DNA of 64,000 nt from Buddleja alternifolia (lineage: Eukaryota > Streptophyta > Magnoliopsida > Lamiales > Scrophulariaceae): assembly GCA_019426215.1 (NCBI GenBank), contig CM033408.1, forward strand, positions 9,675,077-9,739,076, written 5' to 3'. How positions within the stretch are numbered: position 1 is the first letter of the stretch; each line of letters starts with the position of its first letter. A program made the position numbers and the translations under genes. Below, one piece after another: positions 24,553 to 36,700 of the stretch. The notes under the pieces were generated by a model that did not search any database, was not told where the DNA came from, and saw only the letters and a program-made list of their open reading frames with translations.

Positions 24553-26222
24553 TGTTGGGAATGTGTCCTTGATGCCAACGAGGAGTTAGAATAAAACGCA
24601 CAAGTTTATATTGTGTAGCCTCTAAATTAATACAAAGGCAATAGTACGTTGTTCGTATAATTCTTGATGGCATCTATAAAGTCTTAAATAGACAACTAGT
24701 CCATGTGTGTCAAGGTAAACTTTCACACTCCGTATAGTAGTTAAGAATATGGGCACTGGAAGGGTTTGATACTTGATCACTTAATTGGTTCGCAAATCGG
24801 AGAATTTTAAATGGGCATTGAGATTCGTGTGGACTTGTATAACACATGCTCTGACAAAGAAGTGTCAATCGATCACTATAGGATAGTGGGAGTTTGTGTC
24901 ATAGATACATTGATGGGATTAGTATATTTAAACACGGCTCGTATGAATCCGATCACATGGGTTTTTACTTAGTGACTGTCAATGATTGGATTACTGATTA
25001 TGAAGATATGCGTGAGCCTTAGCCTTGAGGATTTACAGTCACCGTGTGCTTGTGACGTTGGATTCTGTCACTAGAGTAGTTAGGCCCAATTCACCCGTTG
25101 AAAGGTGCGGTTGACCTCAAAATGTGTTTCAATGGGCAAATAGCATGTGAGGTGATTGCCTAGAAGGAATTCACTGTCTCGAAAGTAAATGAGAAGTGTC
25201 CTATGCGATCATAGGAAAATGAGATTAGAAGTCTCTGGTCAGACCTGATGAACTAACTCGTGTTTAGTAATCTCATATTACTATGATTCTTAAGCATAGC
25301 ATCGAGTCCTGTGAGTTTGACATATTCGATGACTCTCATTTGATGGAGATATGCCAGTGAAAGGCTTATACTCATACAATATTCATAATCTAGAGGTTCA
25401 TAATGACATAGTCATTTCGTACTCGGTTGGGCTATGATGTGGGGCCACGGTGCTGGCTAGGCGTCACCCACATCCTTTGGTATCCTCCCATTGTCAATTG
25501 AGACGAACCTAGAGAGTCGCTCTATGAAGAAATAAATGGGAAAATCAAGTCTTGTATTTGGAGGGCGTTTTGGTAATGTATCTTTGGAAGGACGAATTAA
25601 TTAATTGGACAAATTAATTTAATTGGTTGTTTAATTGGATAAAACAATGAAAAATTAAATTAATAAGTTTGACTATTTAATTGATTGGGTTAACTAAATA
25701 TTTAAACTAGAATAATAAATGATTATTTATTTAATCAATTAATATTCATTTAATCAATATATATTTAATTGATTAAATTAATTGGACTAAGTTGACTGGG
25801 TCAACATAGCCCAATTAATTGTCCAACAGCCCATATGGGCATGTGTTTGATCCGGTGGGCTTAAATTGGAGTATTTATTTAATCCTCCAATACAAATCAG
25901 GGAACACAATTGAAAAACATAATGTGAAATCCTTCACAGAGAAAATCATTATTCTTCGACTCTCTCTCACCTAGCCACCTATGGAGTTAGAGATGGAGAC
26001 CGGACTCGATTCCGCCGCATGCTGATCTAGAGACAGTACAATTGAACCATTAGAGAAGATTGAAAATTCGCGAGAATTAAAGATTGAATAAGCGAAAAGG
26101 TAAGTTTTTCGTATTCATCATTTTCTTGTTTAAAAATCGACGAAAGCTACGAATTGATCTTGATTTGAAAATTCGGATCTGTTTTCCGTTTCTGCTGCGC
26201 ATGCCTAACAGGATTCTCAACG
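24553..26222 (+). repeat. 5' LTR of Angela-2 (1670 bp)
   Basis: Starts TGTTGGGAATGTG and ends GATTCTCAACG, where Angela-1 has GATTCCCAACA, so the final A is mutated. Over the first 200 bases I count roughly 18 differences from the 3' LTR, about 9%, so the insertion is old. Confidence 0.88.
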
Positions 26223-26223
26223 G

Positions 26224-26235
26224 TGGTATCAGAAC
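26224..26235 (+). promoter_or_regulatory. Primer-binding site of Angela-2
   Basis: TGGTATCAGAAC, one base after the LTR. This is the initiator-methionine-tRNA type site (TGGTATCAGAGC) with one change. Confidence 0.88.
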
Positions 26236-27649
26236 CAAATTTGTTGGTTTCATTAATTTTGTTTATATGTTTTCTTCGTGTTCATTGAGCGTTCATGTTT
26301 AATGCGTGTTAATTGATTAAGAATCAATATTAATTGTGGACCGAAAAATATGTTAAATCTGAAAATATATTTATAAGATTGGATCGAAAAAATTCTGAAA
26401 TATATTAAATCTGAAAATATTATCTGTGATTTATGACTTTTTGGAAATATATTTTGAAATCTGAATTTTTGGATTTTTAGTCGGATTGAAAATCTGAAAA
26501 TTTATTTTGAATCAGTTTTGTTAGAATCATAAATCTTAAGATTGAAAAAATTTGGAATTGTTCTGGGTTTGTAATCTGAATCGGGCTGATTGAATTCTGG
26601 AAAATCGCGTTGGTGTTCTTCGAAAAAACCTTCGGGCTCACAACTATTGGTAGATGACAAATCACTAGTGCTCATTAGTGATAGTTGGGTTAAACGATGA
26701 TGAAGGCGTTGCCTTAATCGCCGGAATCGTTGCTCAAGGTCACCGCTAATGGCGTCTCTCGACGCTGTTAAAAGAAGGCGAAACTACCGCTTTTAACAGT
26801 GAGAGGCGGCGTTTGATGCGCCTCTATGCACTGATATAGGCGGCGTTAGATTTGCCATTGTTCACGACTAGGAGTAGCTCTAAAATCGCCGATGAAGATG
26901 GATTTGCAGATCGGATTGTTTCAAATCTGAATTTGCAGTCGGGTTTGGGCAAGCCACATTCGACGATGGTGGTGGTACACGCCGCAGCAAGCGGAGCTGA
27001 ATGCTTCGCCTTGGGCCGTTATGAGCGGCGGTGGTACAGCTACTTAAAGTGTCGGAGAAGACGCCTGAAACCGCCGGAATTTTGCTGTTGTTCGTCGCTG
27101 AAAAGGGGATTAAAACTCCTCGATTTTGGGTCGACTTGGCGGCGGGGGTTATCGGGGTCAATGGGTAAAGGTGGCGGCACAAGGCATCGCCGCCAGGAGG
27201 CGAAGCCTTGGCGACGAAGCCTTGCGCCGCCGCTGACAGCGTAGTGAAGGGAAAGAAGGTGTTGCCCTTAGGGCAATAATCCACATTTAATCCAATTCGG
27301 GTTTGACCTAACAAACGATTAAAATGAAAAATGGGTTGAAGAGGCCCATTCCTGGAAATTAAAAGATTGGGGTTAGGTTTAGCCCAACACCAATTAATTC
27401 AATTGGGTATTGGGTTTGATTCATAACCAATTAATTCAGTGAGTTTGAATTAAATATTGGGCTTGGACTCAATTTCAATTGAATTATTAATTGGGTAAGA
27501 CCCAAACCCAATTTTAACTACTTGGGTTAATCTTTTTCCTTATCAAATTAAAGCCTTCTTTGTAAATTAAGTTAAATTTAATTATTATTAAATTATATTT
27601 AATATAAATTAAATTATGATTTACATAAAATTAAATAAAGATTTAAATT
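26236..27649 (+). other. Angela-2 leader with a GC-rich segment
   Basis: 26690-27245 is sharply richer in GC than its surroundings and full of GCCGCC/GGCGGC words; 27330-27540 is rich in GGGTTTG/CCCAATT words. Angela-3 has a GC-rich segment at the same place (55295-55480). A 130-codon frame over 26852-27244 has no start context or domain I recognise, and I take it as chance. Confidence 0.55.
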
Positions 27650-28440
27650 ACTGAACGAAATTAAATGAGATTTAGTTTTGTTGATATTTTGAATCTATTT
27701 AATTTGCCAATCACAATTAAATAAGATTTAATTTTGTAATGGATTAAGTGGGACTTAGTCAATGATTCATAAGCCCATAGATATTAAATAAGATTTAATT
27801 CACATTGATTGAAATTAATTTAATCTATCATGGAAATTGAGTAGGACTTGATTACACTTAGATTAATGTTAATTTAATCATTTTCATTGAAATTAAGTGT
27901 GACTTGATATCACACTGATTGAAATTAATTTAATCTTTTCATAGAAATTGAGTAGGACTTAATTTCACTAAGATCAAAATTGATTTAATCCTTTTCATGG
28001 AAATTATGTGAGACTCGTTTTCACAATGATTGAAATTGGTTTAACCTTTTTCATGGAAATTAAGTAGGACTTAATTCCACTTAGATTAAAGTTGATTTAA
28101 TCATCCCATTGAAATTAAGTAAGAATTAATTTCAGATAGATTAAATATCGTTTTGATTAAATTAGTCTTAATCTTCTAATGGAAATTGAATTGGATTTAA
28201 TTCCATGAAGAATAAATTGGATTTAATCATCATATCAAAATTAAATTGAATTTAGTTTTGTTATTAACAAAATTAGATTTAATTGATTATGATATAGATT
28301 TTTCGATCACATAAAATTAAATTGGATTTAATTTCACTTTGATTAAATAGGATTTAGTCTTAGTGATAAAATTAAATGAGATTTAATTTTGTAATAATCA
28401 AATTGGATTTGATTATCAAAATAAATTAAATTTATTTTAT
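27650..28440 (+). repeat. Degenerate tandem repeat in the Angela-2 leader (unit about 54-57 bp)
   Basis: Units of the type GATTGAAATTAATTTAATC followed by TTTTCATGGAAATTGAGT and AGGACTTAATTTCAC repeat end to end, about 10-14 times, with drift. Clearest from 27800 to 28140. Angela-3 has a simpler AAATTGGATTTAA array at the matching place. Confidence 0.75.
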
Positions 28441-29276
28441 ACACTTATCGTATATTTGCTTTTATGTTTAAATGCTTGTTATATGTGATGAGATGCACAT
28501 TTCATGGACTTGGATTTATGTTTTATTATGCATGCTTAAAATATATAGGATGATTGGCCCATTGGCTTGGGCCGATCTAAATAGTCCATAAAATGTGTAA
28601 TAGTAGAATTGCTAGGTTTGTCTACGTTTTATATACATGTTAGTATGTTAGGAGTTAATATGCATTGTGAGACCTTAATTGAATATCTACATTCTCCCAA
28701 ATTAAATGATATCGAGTTAGAAAAGGATGTGGGACATCCTCTCCCTCCACTAATCTTAATGAAATTAAAATTACAACCAATTTGTAATGCTTCCCAGTTA
28801 TGGGGGTTATGCATTCAGAAGTAATATGAAGTTTTGTTAAGTGTATAGGATGCCTTAGTCGAAAAATATATCACCCTAGAAACCGGTTAGGTTGCAAGGT
28901 GAAATTCAAATGTTAGATTAAAGGAGTTAGTGGGATGAACTCGGGTAATTCACGGGCTCAGAAATCAGTTAGGTTGCGGCTTTGTGAATTATGGGGAAAG
29001 GATTGAATCATTTATTAGATAAATTGGAATACGACACCACTTTGAACAATCTGTAGGCCAGAAATCGGTTATGTTGCAACCTACTGAATTATTTAAAGAA
29101 CTCAATACTCACTACGTAATCTATCCAACGAGATTTCTGAAAATTGCAGTGGGAGTGCGATGTTTTGAAAAATGAAGTGGGAACCAATTAAGAATTAAAG
29201 TCCTAGTTTTACTTGTGTACAATATAAACATCTTAATTGAATCTTGTTTATTTTCTGCATTTATTTTATCTCTCTC
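28441..29276 (+). other. Rest of the Angela-2 leader
   Basis: Contains three spaced copies of a GAAAYCGGTTAGGTTGCAA motif (28880, 28961, 29061; 80-100 bases apart). Angela-3 has a similar GTTCAAGGTTGCAA at 58438 and 58628. A C/T-rich stretch ending CTTAG (29280) precedes the gag start region, as a splice acceptor would. Confidence 0.5.
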
Positions 29277-31172
29277 TTAGAAATTAACCCGATTAATATT
29301 ATGCTTGAGAATTTTGTCTGTATTGGCCTAACTAAATCAACAGACTTAGAAACTTGAGGTGCGTCCTTAGTTCAGAGTCATTGATTTGTATGCTTGAAGC
29401 AAGCATTACTCAAGTCTAAGAATGCGACGATGAGTAGGGCTTAAATATGAGGTGCACTGGACATAGAACCATGTGTTTTGGAAACAACTGTTCTATGACC
29501 GGTTTTCTCAACTTTTTATATTCTACATTCTAGACTAGTGCTCATGATTGATGAATTAGAAAGAAGTACAAAAGCTGGAAAAACAAGAGGTGATCAATAT
29601 TGGAACCAGACATGGTGTCGGGTGTATCCAAATATAATCCACCTCTGTTCTTTTATAATTCTGAACACGTTTGGATGATTGATTAGTTTCACCAAATGGT
29701 ACTAAGAATGTTATCATTTTCTGACATGGTCAAGAAATGGTACTTCTTTAAGTTTGGTAATAACTTTCATGGCATTTATTTCGGAAATAAGTGTAGGAAC
29801 AATACATCCTTACTAAAATTGTTAACACGATTCGAAAGTTCGGAAGTAGTATACTGTGAACACATAAACTAGAGAACGTAGTATGCTAGAAACAAACTAG
29901 AGAATCTAGAGGCTTAGTCCTTAAAAGGAACGTTTTGAGTTATCCCAAAGATTCAATGGGAGAACTCTTTTTACCCACATGATGATCAGGGGATCATTAT
30001 GGCCTTAAAGGTCAGTTTGCTCGAAGATAAGATCGTTGGAGAAATTGGAGAAGGTGAAAAGATTATTCTAAGAGAATAAAACAAAATATCTTAGGACACT
30101 ACTATTCAACGAACCAAACTAAGCCCATTAAAACACAACCACCAACAATTGATATGGTTGAGTATCTCAGCCACCTGAGAGAAGTGGTTGTCTGCTACAA
30201 GGAAAGCATAAGATGTATGATGTAGCAGAGGAGAACCAAGGATACAATCCCTCTACCATGACAAATCGATGGTGGATATGGACTCCACGAGAGGGTGTCA
30301 AGGTTATGAAAGTGAAGATGGATTAGATGTCTTTGAATCAATCCTAGACTCTAGTAGATCGCCCCAAAGAGTTCTGTACTCAACAGAGGCGAGTACATCT
30401 CCAAAAATGATGTGGGCTCATTGACTATGTCAAGACATAAACATCGAGCATATTCTCCATGAAAGACTTGAGAGAAGCCATCTTTATTCTTACAATTTGC
30501 GTCTATGAAAATAAAGCGAATAGGATAATGGGCTCGTCCTAAGCCCTTTGCTTAGAATAAATCCTAGAGCAATTTAGGAAGAAGATCTGAGAAAGGGCTC
30601 TTGCCTAGAGAGGAAAAGAGCAATGGGTAGACATAATATATATCATGAAGTACTTGAGAAGAACTTAGGATATATTCTTCGTCTATGCCCATAGAGAACT
30701 GATAGTGGAAGTTTTATACTTACTCGGACCTTGAGTTTGACAAAGAAGATTAGAATTCCACTTTAGGTTAGTATTGACCCTCAAATGTGGAGTATTAACT
30801 TGGAAAGGTTCCAAGTAAAGTACTCCACTACTAAGAATGAATATGAAATTGCCTTAGAGCCTTAGAGGTTGGAAACAGTTTGGATTTGAAGTTCGTGGTA
30901 GAACTTCTATTGGTCCCTAGCGCAGAGCTTGCATTGTCACTTTACTGTGATGAAATGAAGTTCACGGGTATGAAAGGAACCTAGGTCTCACAAATCCAGA
31001 CAAATGATGAGAGATGCAACATCTCTTGAGAGATCGTTGGAAAGGGTGATGTAGCCTTGTAGAAAATAAGCTTAGCCGATTAAACGGCTGACCCACTCAT
31101 TGGCTATTATCACAGGCGGTGCTAGAGAGACATCTTTTAGAAGATGGGTATTTAATACCATAGCGATTGGCA
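29277..31172 (+). pseudogene. Angela-2 gag-pol remnants, heavily deleted
   Basis: Gag starts at about 29283 (ATT for ATG, then sequence matching the Angela-3 gag start) and is lost after about 60 bases. Protease-region sequence reappears at 29530-29620. A match to the start of integrase (29755-29810) jumps to the end of integrase (29950-30020), so the integrase core is missing. RT is reduced to short pieces (30435-30600), without YVDD. The RNase H end (30890-31172) aligns to Angela-1, including a decayed DPLTKPL region. It could only move with help from other elements. Confidence 0.75.
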
Positions 31173-31180
31173 TTACATAC

Positions 31181-31191
31181 AAGTGGAAGAT
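31181..31191 (+). promoter_or_regulatory. Polypurine tract of Angela-2
   Basis: AAGTGGAAGAT, one change from the tract of Angela-1 and Angela-3, directly before the 3' LTR. Confidence 0.8.
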
Positions 31192-31990
31192 TGTTGGGAA
31201 TGTGCCCTCGATGCCAACGAGGAGTTAGAATATAAGGCACGAGTTTAAATTGTGCAACCTCTAAATTAATATAAAGGCAATAGTACATTGTTTGTATAAT
31301 TCTTGATGGCATCTATAAAGTCTTAAATGAACAACTAGTCTATATGTGTCAACGCAAACCTTCGCTCCGTATAGTAGTTAAGGAGATGGGCACTGGAAGG
31401 GTTTGATACTTGATCACTTAAATGGTTCGCAAGTCGGAGAATCTCAATTGGGCATTGAGATTTGTATGGACTTGTATGACACATGCTCTGACAAAGAAGT
31501 ACCAGTCGATCACTATGGTATAGTGGGAGTTTGTGTCATAGATACATTGATGGGATTAGTGTATTCAAACACGGCTCATAGTAATCCGATCACATGGGTT
31601 TTTACTTAGTGACTGTCAATGATTGCATTACTGATTATGAAGGTATGCGTGAGACTTAGACCTGTGGAGTTACGGTCACAGTGCGCTTGTGATGTTAAAT
31701 TCTATCACTAGAGTAGTTAGGCCTAATTTACCCGTTGAAAGGTGGGATTGACCTCGAAATGCGTTCCAATTGGAAAGTAGCATGTGAGGTGATTGCCAAG
31801 AAAAAATTCACTGTCTCGAAAGTAAACGAGAAGTATCCTATGCGATCATAGGTAAATGAGATTAGAAGTCTCTAGCCAAAGCTGATGAACTAACTCGTGT
31901 TTAGTAATCTCATATTACTATGACTCTTAAGCATAACATCGAGTCCTGTGAGTTTGACATATTTCATAACTCTCACTCAATCGGGATACT
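31192..31990 (+). repeat. 3' LTR of Angela-2, truncated
   Basis: TGTTGGGAATGTGCCC start; matches 24553-25350 and then breaks off at about 31990, where SIRE LTR sequence on the minus strand begins. About 870 bases of this LTR are absent on both sides of the SIRE insertion. Confidence 0.85.
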
Positions 31991-33192
31991 TGACATTATC
32001 TTACTTTATATTCATTATATAAAGTAAGATAATAAAACAATAAATAACACAAGAAATTGTAAGGTTCACTGGGTGATGTAACCCCATCTACGTCCTTTTT
32101 CTCCTATGCACTTGGAGAAATTCACTAGATTGATTATCGAAGAGTCACACAGAGACTTCTAGAAAATAGATGAAACGGAAGATGATCTTGAGCTCCTTGA
32201 TCACAGAGACTTCAGCTTCAATAGAAACCTTCTTCAACAAGCTTCTCTCACACAAAAATGATGCTTGTAGAATCAACAAACTTTCTCACTCAGATAAAAT
32301 ATGTTGAGGGTTTAGTCATGGGTTTGTTTGATGTTGGGAAGTTCAAACAACTTAGGATATCTCAGTAGGAATTTAGAGTTCTTCTTTGAAGAGGTTTGAG
32401 ATATCTTTGACTGTTTTTGGAATGTGTAAAAAGCTTGAGAGGATTTTTAGCTATGGAGTTTATAAGCTTTTCTCTCAAAATATTTCAGCAAAGTTTTGAC
32501 CTATTCTTGTGCATCTGTTTAGGGTTTGTTGAAGGGTACTATTTATAGGGTTTCTTGGGATTTGTCCATTGGACACATGTGAGCGCGTGTAACTCACATA
32601 GCGTGTTAAACAGTCCCTTTCTAACATTCCTGAAATTCTGCTGGTTCCGATTGGATAGGAGCAGGTTTTGAACTCTGAAATCAGACAGGCTAGTCAAAAA
32701 ATGGCTTGTCCACAAGTCATAATTGCTTATCACATTTAATGTACTTATCAGGCATTTAATGCATTTGAATTTATTTCCCGTTGGAAATAAATATCCGTTG
32801 ATGATTGCATTTAAGTCCTTTATGATTTGAGAATTTATTTTAGATGAATCTGATCCTTGATCGCTTGAGTCATTTCAGCGCTTGATTCATAAATCCTGAG
32901 ATAGTCCTTTAGCGTTTGACAGATGCTAAGAACAAATCTTCATCTTCACTTGACTTTAGATGCTGATTTTCAACTTCATCTCTAATAGACTCACATAGAA
33001 TTCTACTAGTGACTTGGGTATCCAATACTTAGTCTAAAATCTACAAAGATAAAAATTACAAGCTTAACAAAATTACAAACTTTCAAACGCTTATACAATT
33101 GATCTATGAAAACATAAACTTACATTATTTTTGGGTCTAAAATAAATCCTACTCTTGTCATCATCAAAACATCTAAATGAAATTTCCTAACA
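31991..33192 (-). repeat. 3' LTR of the minus SIRE, truncated (1202 bp)
   Basis: Its start (revcomp TGTTAGGAAATTTCA) is at 33192, its end is missing. The TATA box TATAAATA (minus) lies at 32540-32547. It is nearly identical in stretches to 39310-40490, so the two LTRs belong to one element. Confidence 0.88.
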
Positions 33193-33457
33193 ATTTCCCT
33201 CGTTTTGATGATGTCGAGACCTTAACTCTTACAGCTCTTTTATAGGTTAAGAGTTTAAAGAAAAGTCCAAAGTAATCATAAGTTAGCATTTAGAAAGTTA
33301 GATAAGTTAGTTATTGTTAGATTAGCCTCAACAATTTGTTTCAGTGTTCAATCATTCATTCATAATATATGGAATTTAAAAAAACATACAATGATTGTAC
33401 TGAAAAAATAAATAGCGACAACATACACAAAGAAATAAAAGACAAACAATTAAATCA

Positions 33458-35553
33458 TTTTCTTTGTAGCTTCTTCAAAGTCACTTCTTGATAGATTTCA
33501 TTTGCTAGATCTAGCATGACTAGATCGATGTCTATCATTGTTGTGTGATAGACTTCATCATAGTCATCGCTTCGATTCTTAGCGCTATAAATTAGTTCAA
33601 GCAACCTTTCCACCCAATCTCTTGCAGGGATCCTGAGTTGTTTGACTGGGTAATGGTAATATCCTGCATATGATATTTGGAAGGTTTCCGATTGAGAGGT
33701 CTTCTCAGCAGTGCCGCTTATGGATTAAAACCCATACCTTCTAAAAATTTAACGTCAATGTCCAAAAGCTTGCACCTGCCTTGGTAGTATCTTGGCTTTC
33801 GCTTCTTAGTGAGTATCTTTTTACGACTCACTATTTCTTCAAACATGGAGCGCCAGTTTTTGTTGTCTGTTTTGGAAATAAGCTCCATCAAGGCTTTACT
33901 CTTCGCTATGGACAATTGATGCTTTTCTTTCTCTCCTTCCTTCTTCTTGGCATCATCAAGGGAGGTCTTGAGATTAGCGATATCTCCTCACAATAGCCTA
34001 ACTTCTTCAACAAGTAGAGCAACTTGTTCAATGATACTTTGAGCAACTGAGTTAGAAGTATTATGTCACTCAGTATCTGCAGAAGCGTTCTGGTCTAAGT
34101 GATGATTGAACTCTTCAGAAAGGGTAGTGATCAGTTGTGATATGCTGTTCCGAACAGCTCGTCTAAAGTCTCAAGTCTCTTGATCACTTTCCGAGTCAGA
34201 GTCTGATGAAGAAGAACGCTCAGGGGACGGAATGAGTCTGTATGAGCTAGAAACTGCAACCTTTCCTTTGGATTTATCTCGGATAAATGGCTCTTCAGCA
34301 ATCTTTGTATGTACTTCTTCTATCGCTTGCTCAAAAGATTGAGTTGCATTATCAATCTCTAAAATTTGAGCAACAATTGGAACCTTGACTACTGGGGCGC
34401 TAGGGGCAACTTCCGTAGGCATATCTGCGTCTGGTGTAGAAGCGACTTCCTCGGTAGGAGTTCGTTCCAATTCCATTTCAACAATCTCCACTTGAGAAGA
34501 AGGTTTCTCAATAGCAATGACCCAGAGTGGGCCAATCGCTTCCATCAGATGCCTTGGACTTATGATGTTCGTCTCCGGGATAAAGGATACAGCGTCTTCG
34601 CGCTCTTCAGTACTTAGTGCAAAATGCACATCCTCTGGCAGATCAACCTGAAATGTAAGAGTTATAAAAGTCCAAAATAAATGGCATAAGCACTTGAGCA
34701 TCTTCTTGATCCACTGACCTGATTAGCGATAGAATTTTTACACTTGGATATTCTGCTCACAGAAAAGAACGGGATGAAGGTTGTATCCACGAAAGTCACT
34801 CAACCCAAAGCTATGGTTGAAAGTGATATCCAGTGCTTGAGCATTTTCAATAACTGCTCTTCTGCCCTGATAAAATTCTGCAAAGTCAGCATTATCATCT
34901 TCCAACATCATATGGGCTTTGCTTAGACAAGGGTCTGCATCTCTCTTGCTTGTGGATGCATCCTCATTCAGATCTAGAAAGATACGCTGGACAAAATTCT
35001 GATTTCTGTGGAAAACGTAGCGTCCTTCCTGATCGAATAGAGCGAGCTGTTGGCGAAGATAGTGTTCGATTGGTTGTCTATAAGAAGGCAAATCGCTAAT
35101 GTTCCCAACAAGATTCATCCGCTGATCAAGTAGAAATATAGCGAATCCTCGGCGTCTATACTCTACGCCAAATTCAAATAAAAATGGATATCTCACAAGC
35201 TTTTCAAGAGTGTAGAAATTCTTCAGCCCATTGAGCAGTATCCATCATCCATTGCTTGCCAAGTTTTTCAAACTTTTTCTTATCTACTCTAGCGGCTAGA
35301 TACTTCTCAAAGCGTTCAAATTCGCTTTCATAATTATCTGCCCAAAGTTTGGCAAGGTATTCACAAGCTTCATCTTCTAGCCACGAATTAATTGGATTGG
35401 GATGCTCAACAACAACTAGTCCTTTTCCTTTCCAAAGTTTGAGGGGTTTAGGAGATAGAGCCTTCTGAGTAGAATGAACAACCTATGGCAGAGCAGAGTA
35501 TCCAATTTTGTTGAGATCCTCTTCATTTGAATTCTTCAGCCAATCACCCATGT
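33458..35553 (-). pseudogene. 3' gene of the minus SIRE, 5' part deleted
   Basis: Matches the last exon of the gene at 5896-10262: frames 35196-34738 and 34701-34171 on the minus strand, then the coiled-coil and C-terminal part to about 33458. Exons 1, 2 and the start of 3 are gone. The two copies share about 68% of amino acids over 84 positions near 35196-34945, clearly less than gag. It carries its own breaks (a shift near 34640, stops near 33718 and 34000) but lacks the frameshift of the + copy at 9390 and has AGA where that copy has TGA. Confidence 0.75.
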
Positions 35554-35569
35554 GGGACTAGATGGGATC

Positions 35570-36690
35570 CATTGTTATGAATGAAACATTTTGAACCAAA
35601 TACATGAAAATATGAAACGTTTGGCTTACATCCCTTCCACAACTCATATGGAGTCTTCTCATGTTGTTTGTTGATCATACACCGGTTCTGAGTGTAGCAA
35701 GCGGTATTGATAGCTTCGGCCCAAAACCTTTAAGGCAGCTTAGACTCTCCTAACATTGTCCTAGAGGCTTCTTTAAGAGTTTTGTTCCGTCCCTCAACCA
35801 CTCCATTCTGTTGAGGTGTTCTAGGCGCAGAATACTACTTCTCAACAATATGGTTAGTAAACTCAGTTTCTCTATCGCTTCTAATTCTCGTCACCTTTAG
35901 ACCCTTAGATGTTTGTATTTAACGAATTAGCGTTGTGAGCTTGACACTAGTTTCATCTTTGGTCGCTAGGAATTCTACCCATGTATAGCGAGAGAAATCA
36001 TCAACTATTACTAGCGAGTACTTTTTACCACTAACACTCATGATTTGAATAGGACCAAACAAATCTAGATACAATAGTTCAAGGACTTTAGAAGTAGATA
36101 GATGAGGTTTCTTCTTAAAAGATGATTTGACTTGTTTAACATGCATCATATAAGTGATTTTTCTGAAAGAAACCCTTAGGTAATCCCTCTCCTAGATTTA
36201 GCGATATTAACTGAGAGATTGCCTTAAAGTTGAGGTGATTCATTTTTCTATGCCATAACCAACCCAATTCATTCTGACTCTTAGCAATAAAGCATGAGGG
36301 GTTGTTATCTATTATTGAATCCCAATCCACTAAATATACATTGTTTGTTCTTTTTTCTTTCAATTTAGTAGACTTAGTCTTAGCGTCGTTAATATAGCAA
36401 CATTCACTTAAGAATTTGACTTCAAAGCCTTTATCAAAAAATTGACTAATGCTTAACAAGTTATGCTTAAGACCCTCAGCATAATATACACCACTTATCA
36501 TGATGTTCCCCCTATGCATGATACCTATACCTTTAGCTTTACCTTTAGAGTTATCACCAAAAACAACTTCAGGACCATTGGTTGTACAAAAGTTGATCAA
36601 GAGATCCTTTGAGCCAGTCATGTGCCTTGACAACCCACTATCAATGTACCAAACAAAAGTATCGGTGTTGGCTCTAGGTACCTGCATTTA
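35570..36690 (-). pseudogene. pol: Pol of the minus SIRE: protease and integrase only
   Basis: Frame 36687-36136 has the protease motif WYIDSG and the GAG-pre-integrase region; 36149-35570 has integrase with LYLDLFGP, a second Asp, and a Glu in the region matching VAERRN. Stops and small shifts break it near 36140, 35925 and 35830. The sequence matches pol up to AATGGATCCC and is then replaced by sequence of the 3' gene: about 5.1 kb, including RT and RNase H, is deleted (junction 35553-35570). About 83% identical to the + copy over 183 residues. Confidence 0.85.
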
Positions 36691-36700
36691 AAGGGTAGCT

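Larger units (their letters stand above)
24553..31990 (+). mobile_element. Angela-2: internally deleted copia element
   Basis: 5' LTR 24553-26222, PBS 26224, leader with GC-rich segment and tandem repeats, heavily deleted gag/pol, PPT, and 3' LTR truncated at 31990. It lies inside the first TNP2 exon. The left target bases are CACTT (24548-24552); the right copy was lost with the deleted end. Confidence 0.88.

Noticed and set aside
26852..27244. 130-codon open frame in GC-rich DNA
   Set aside because: It lies in the Angela-2 leader, has an overlapping long frame on the opposite strand, and no domain; GC-rich DNA has few stops by chance.
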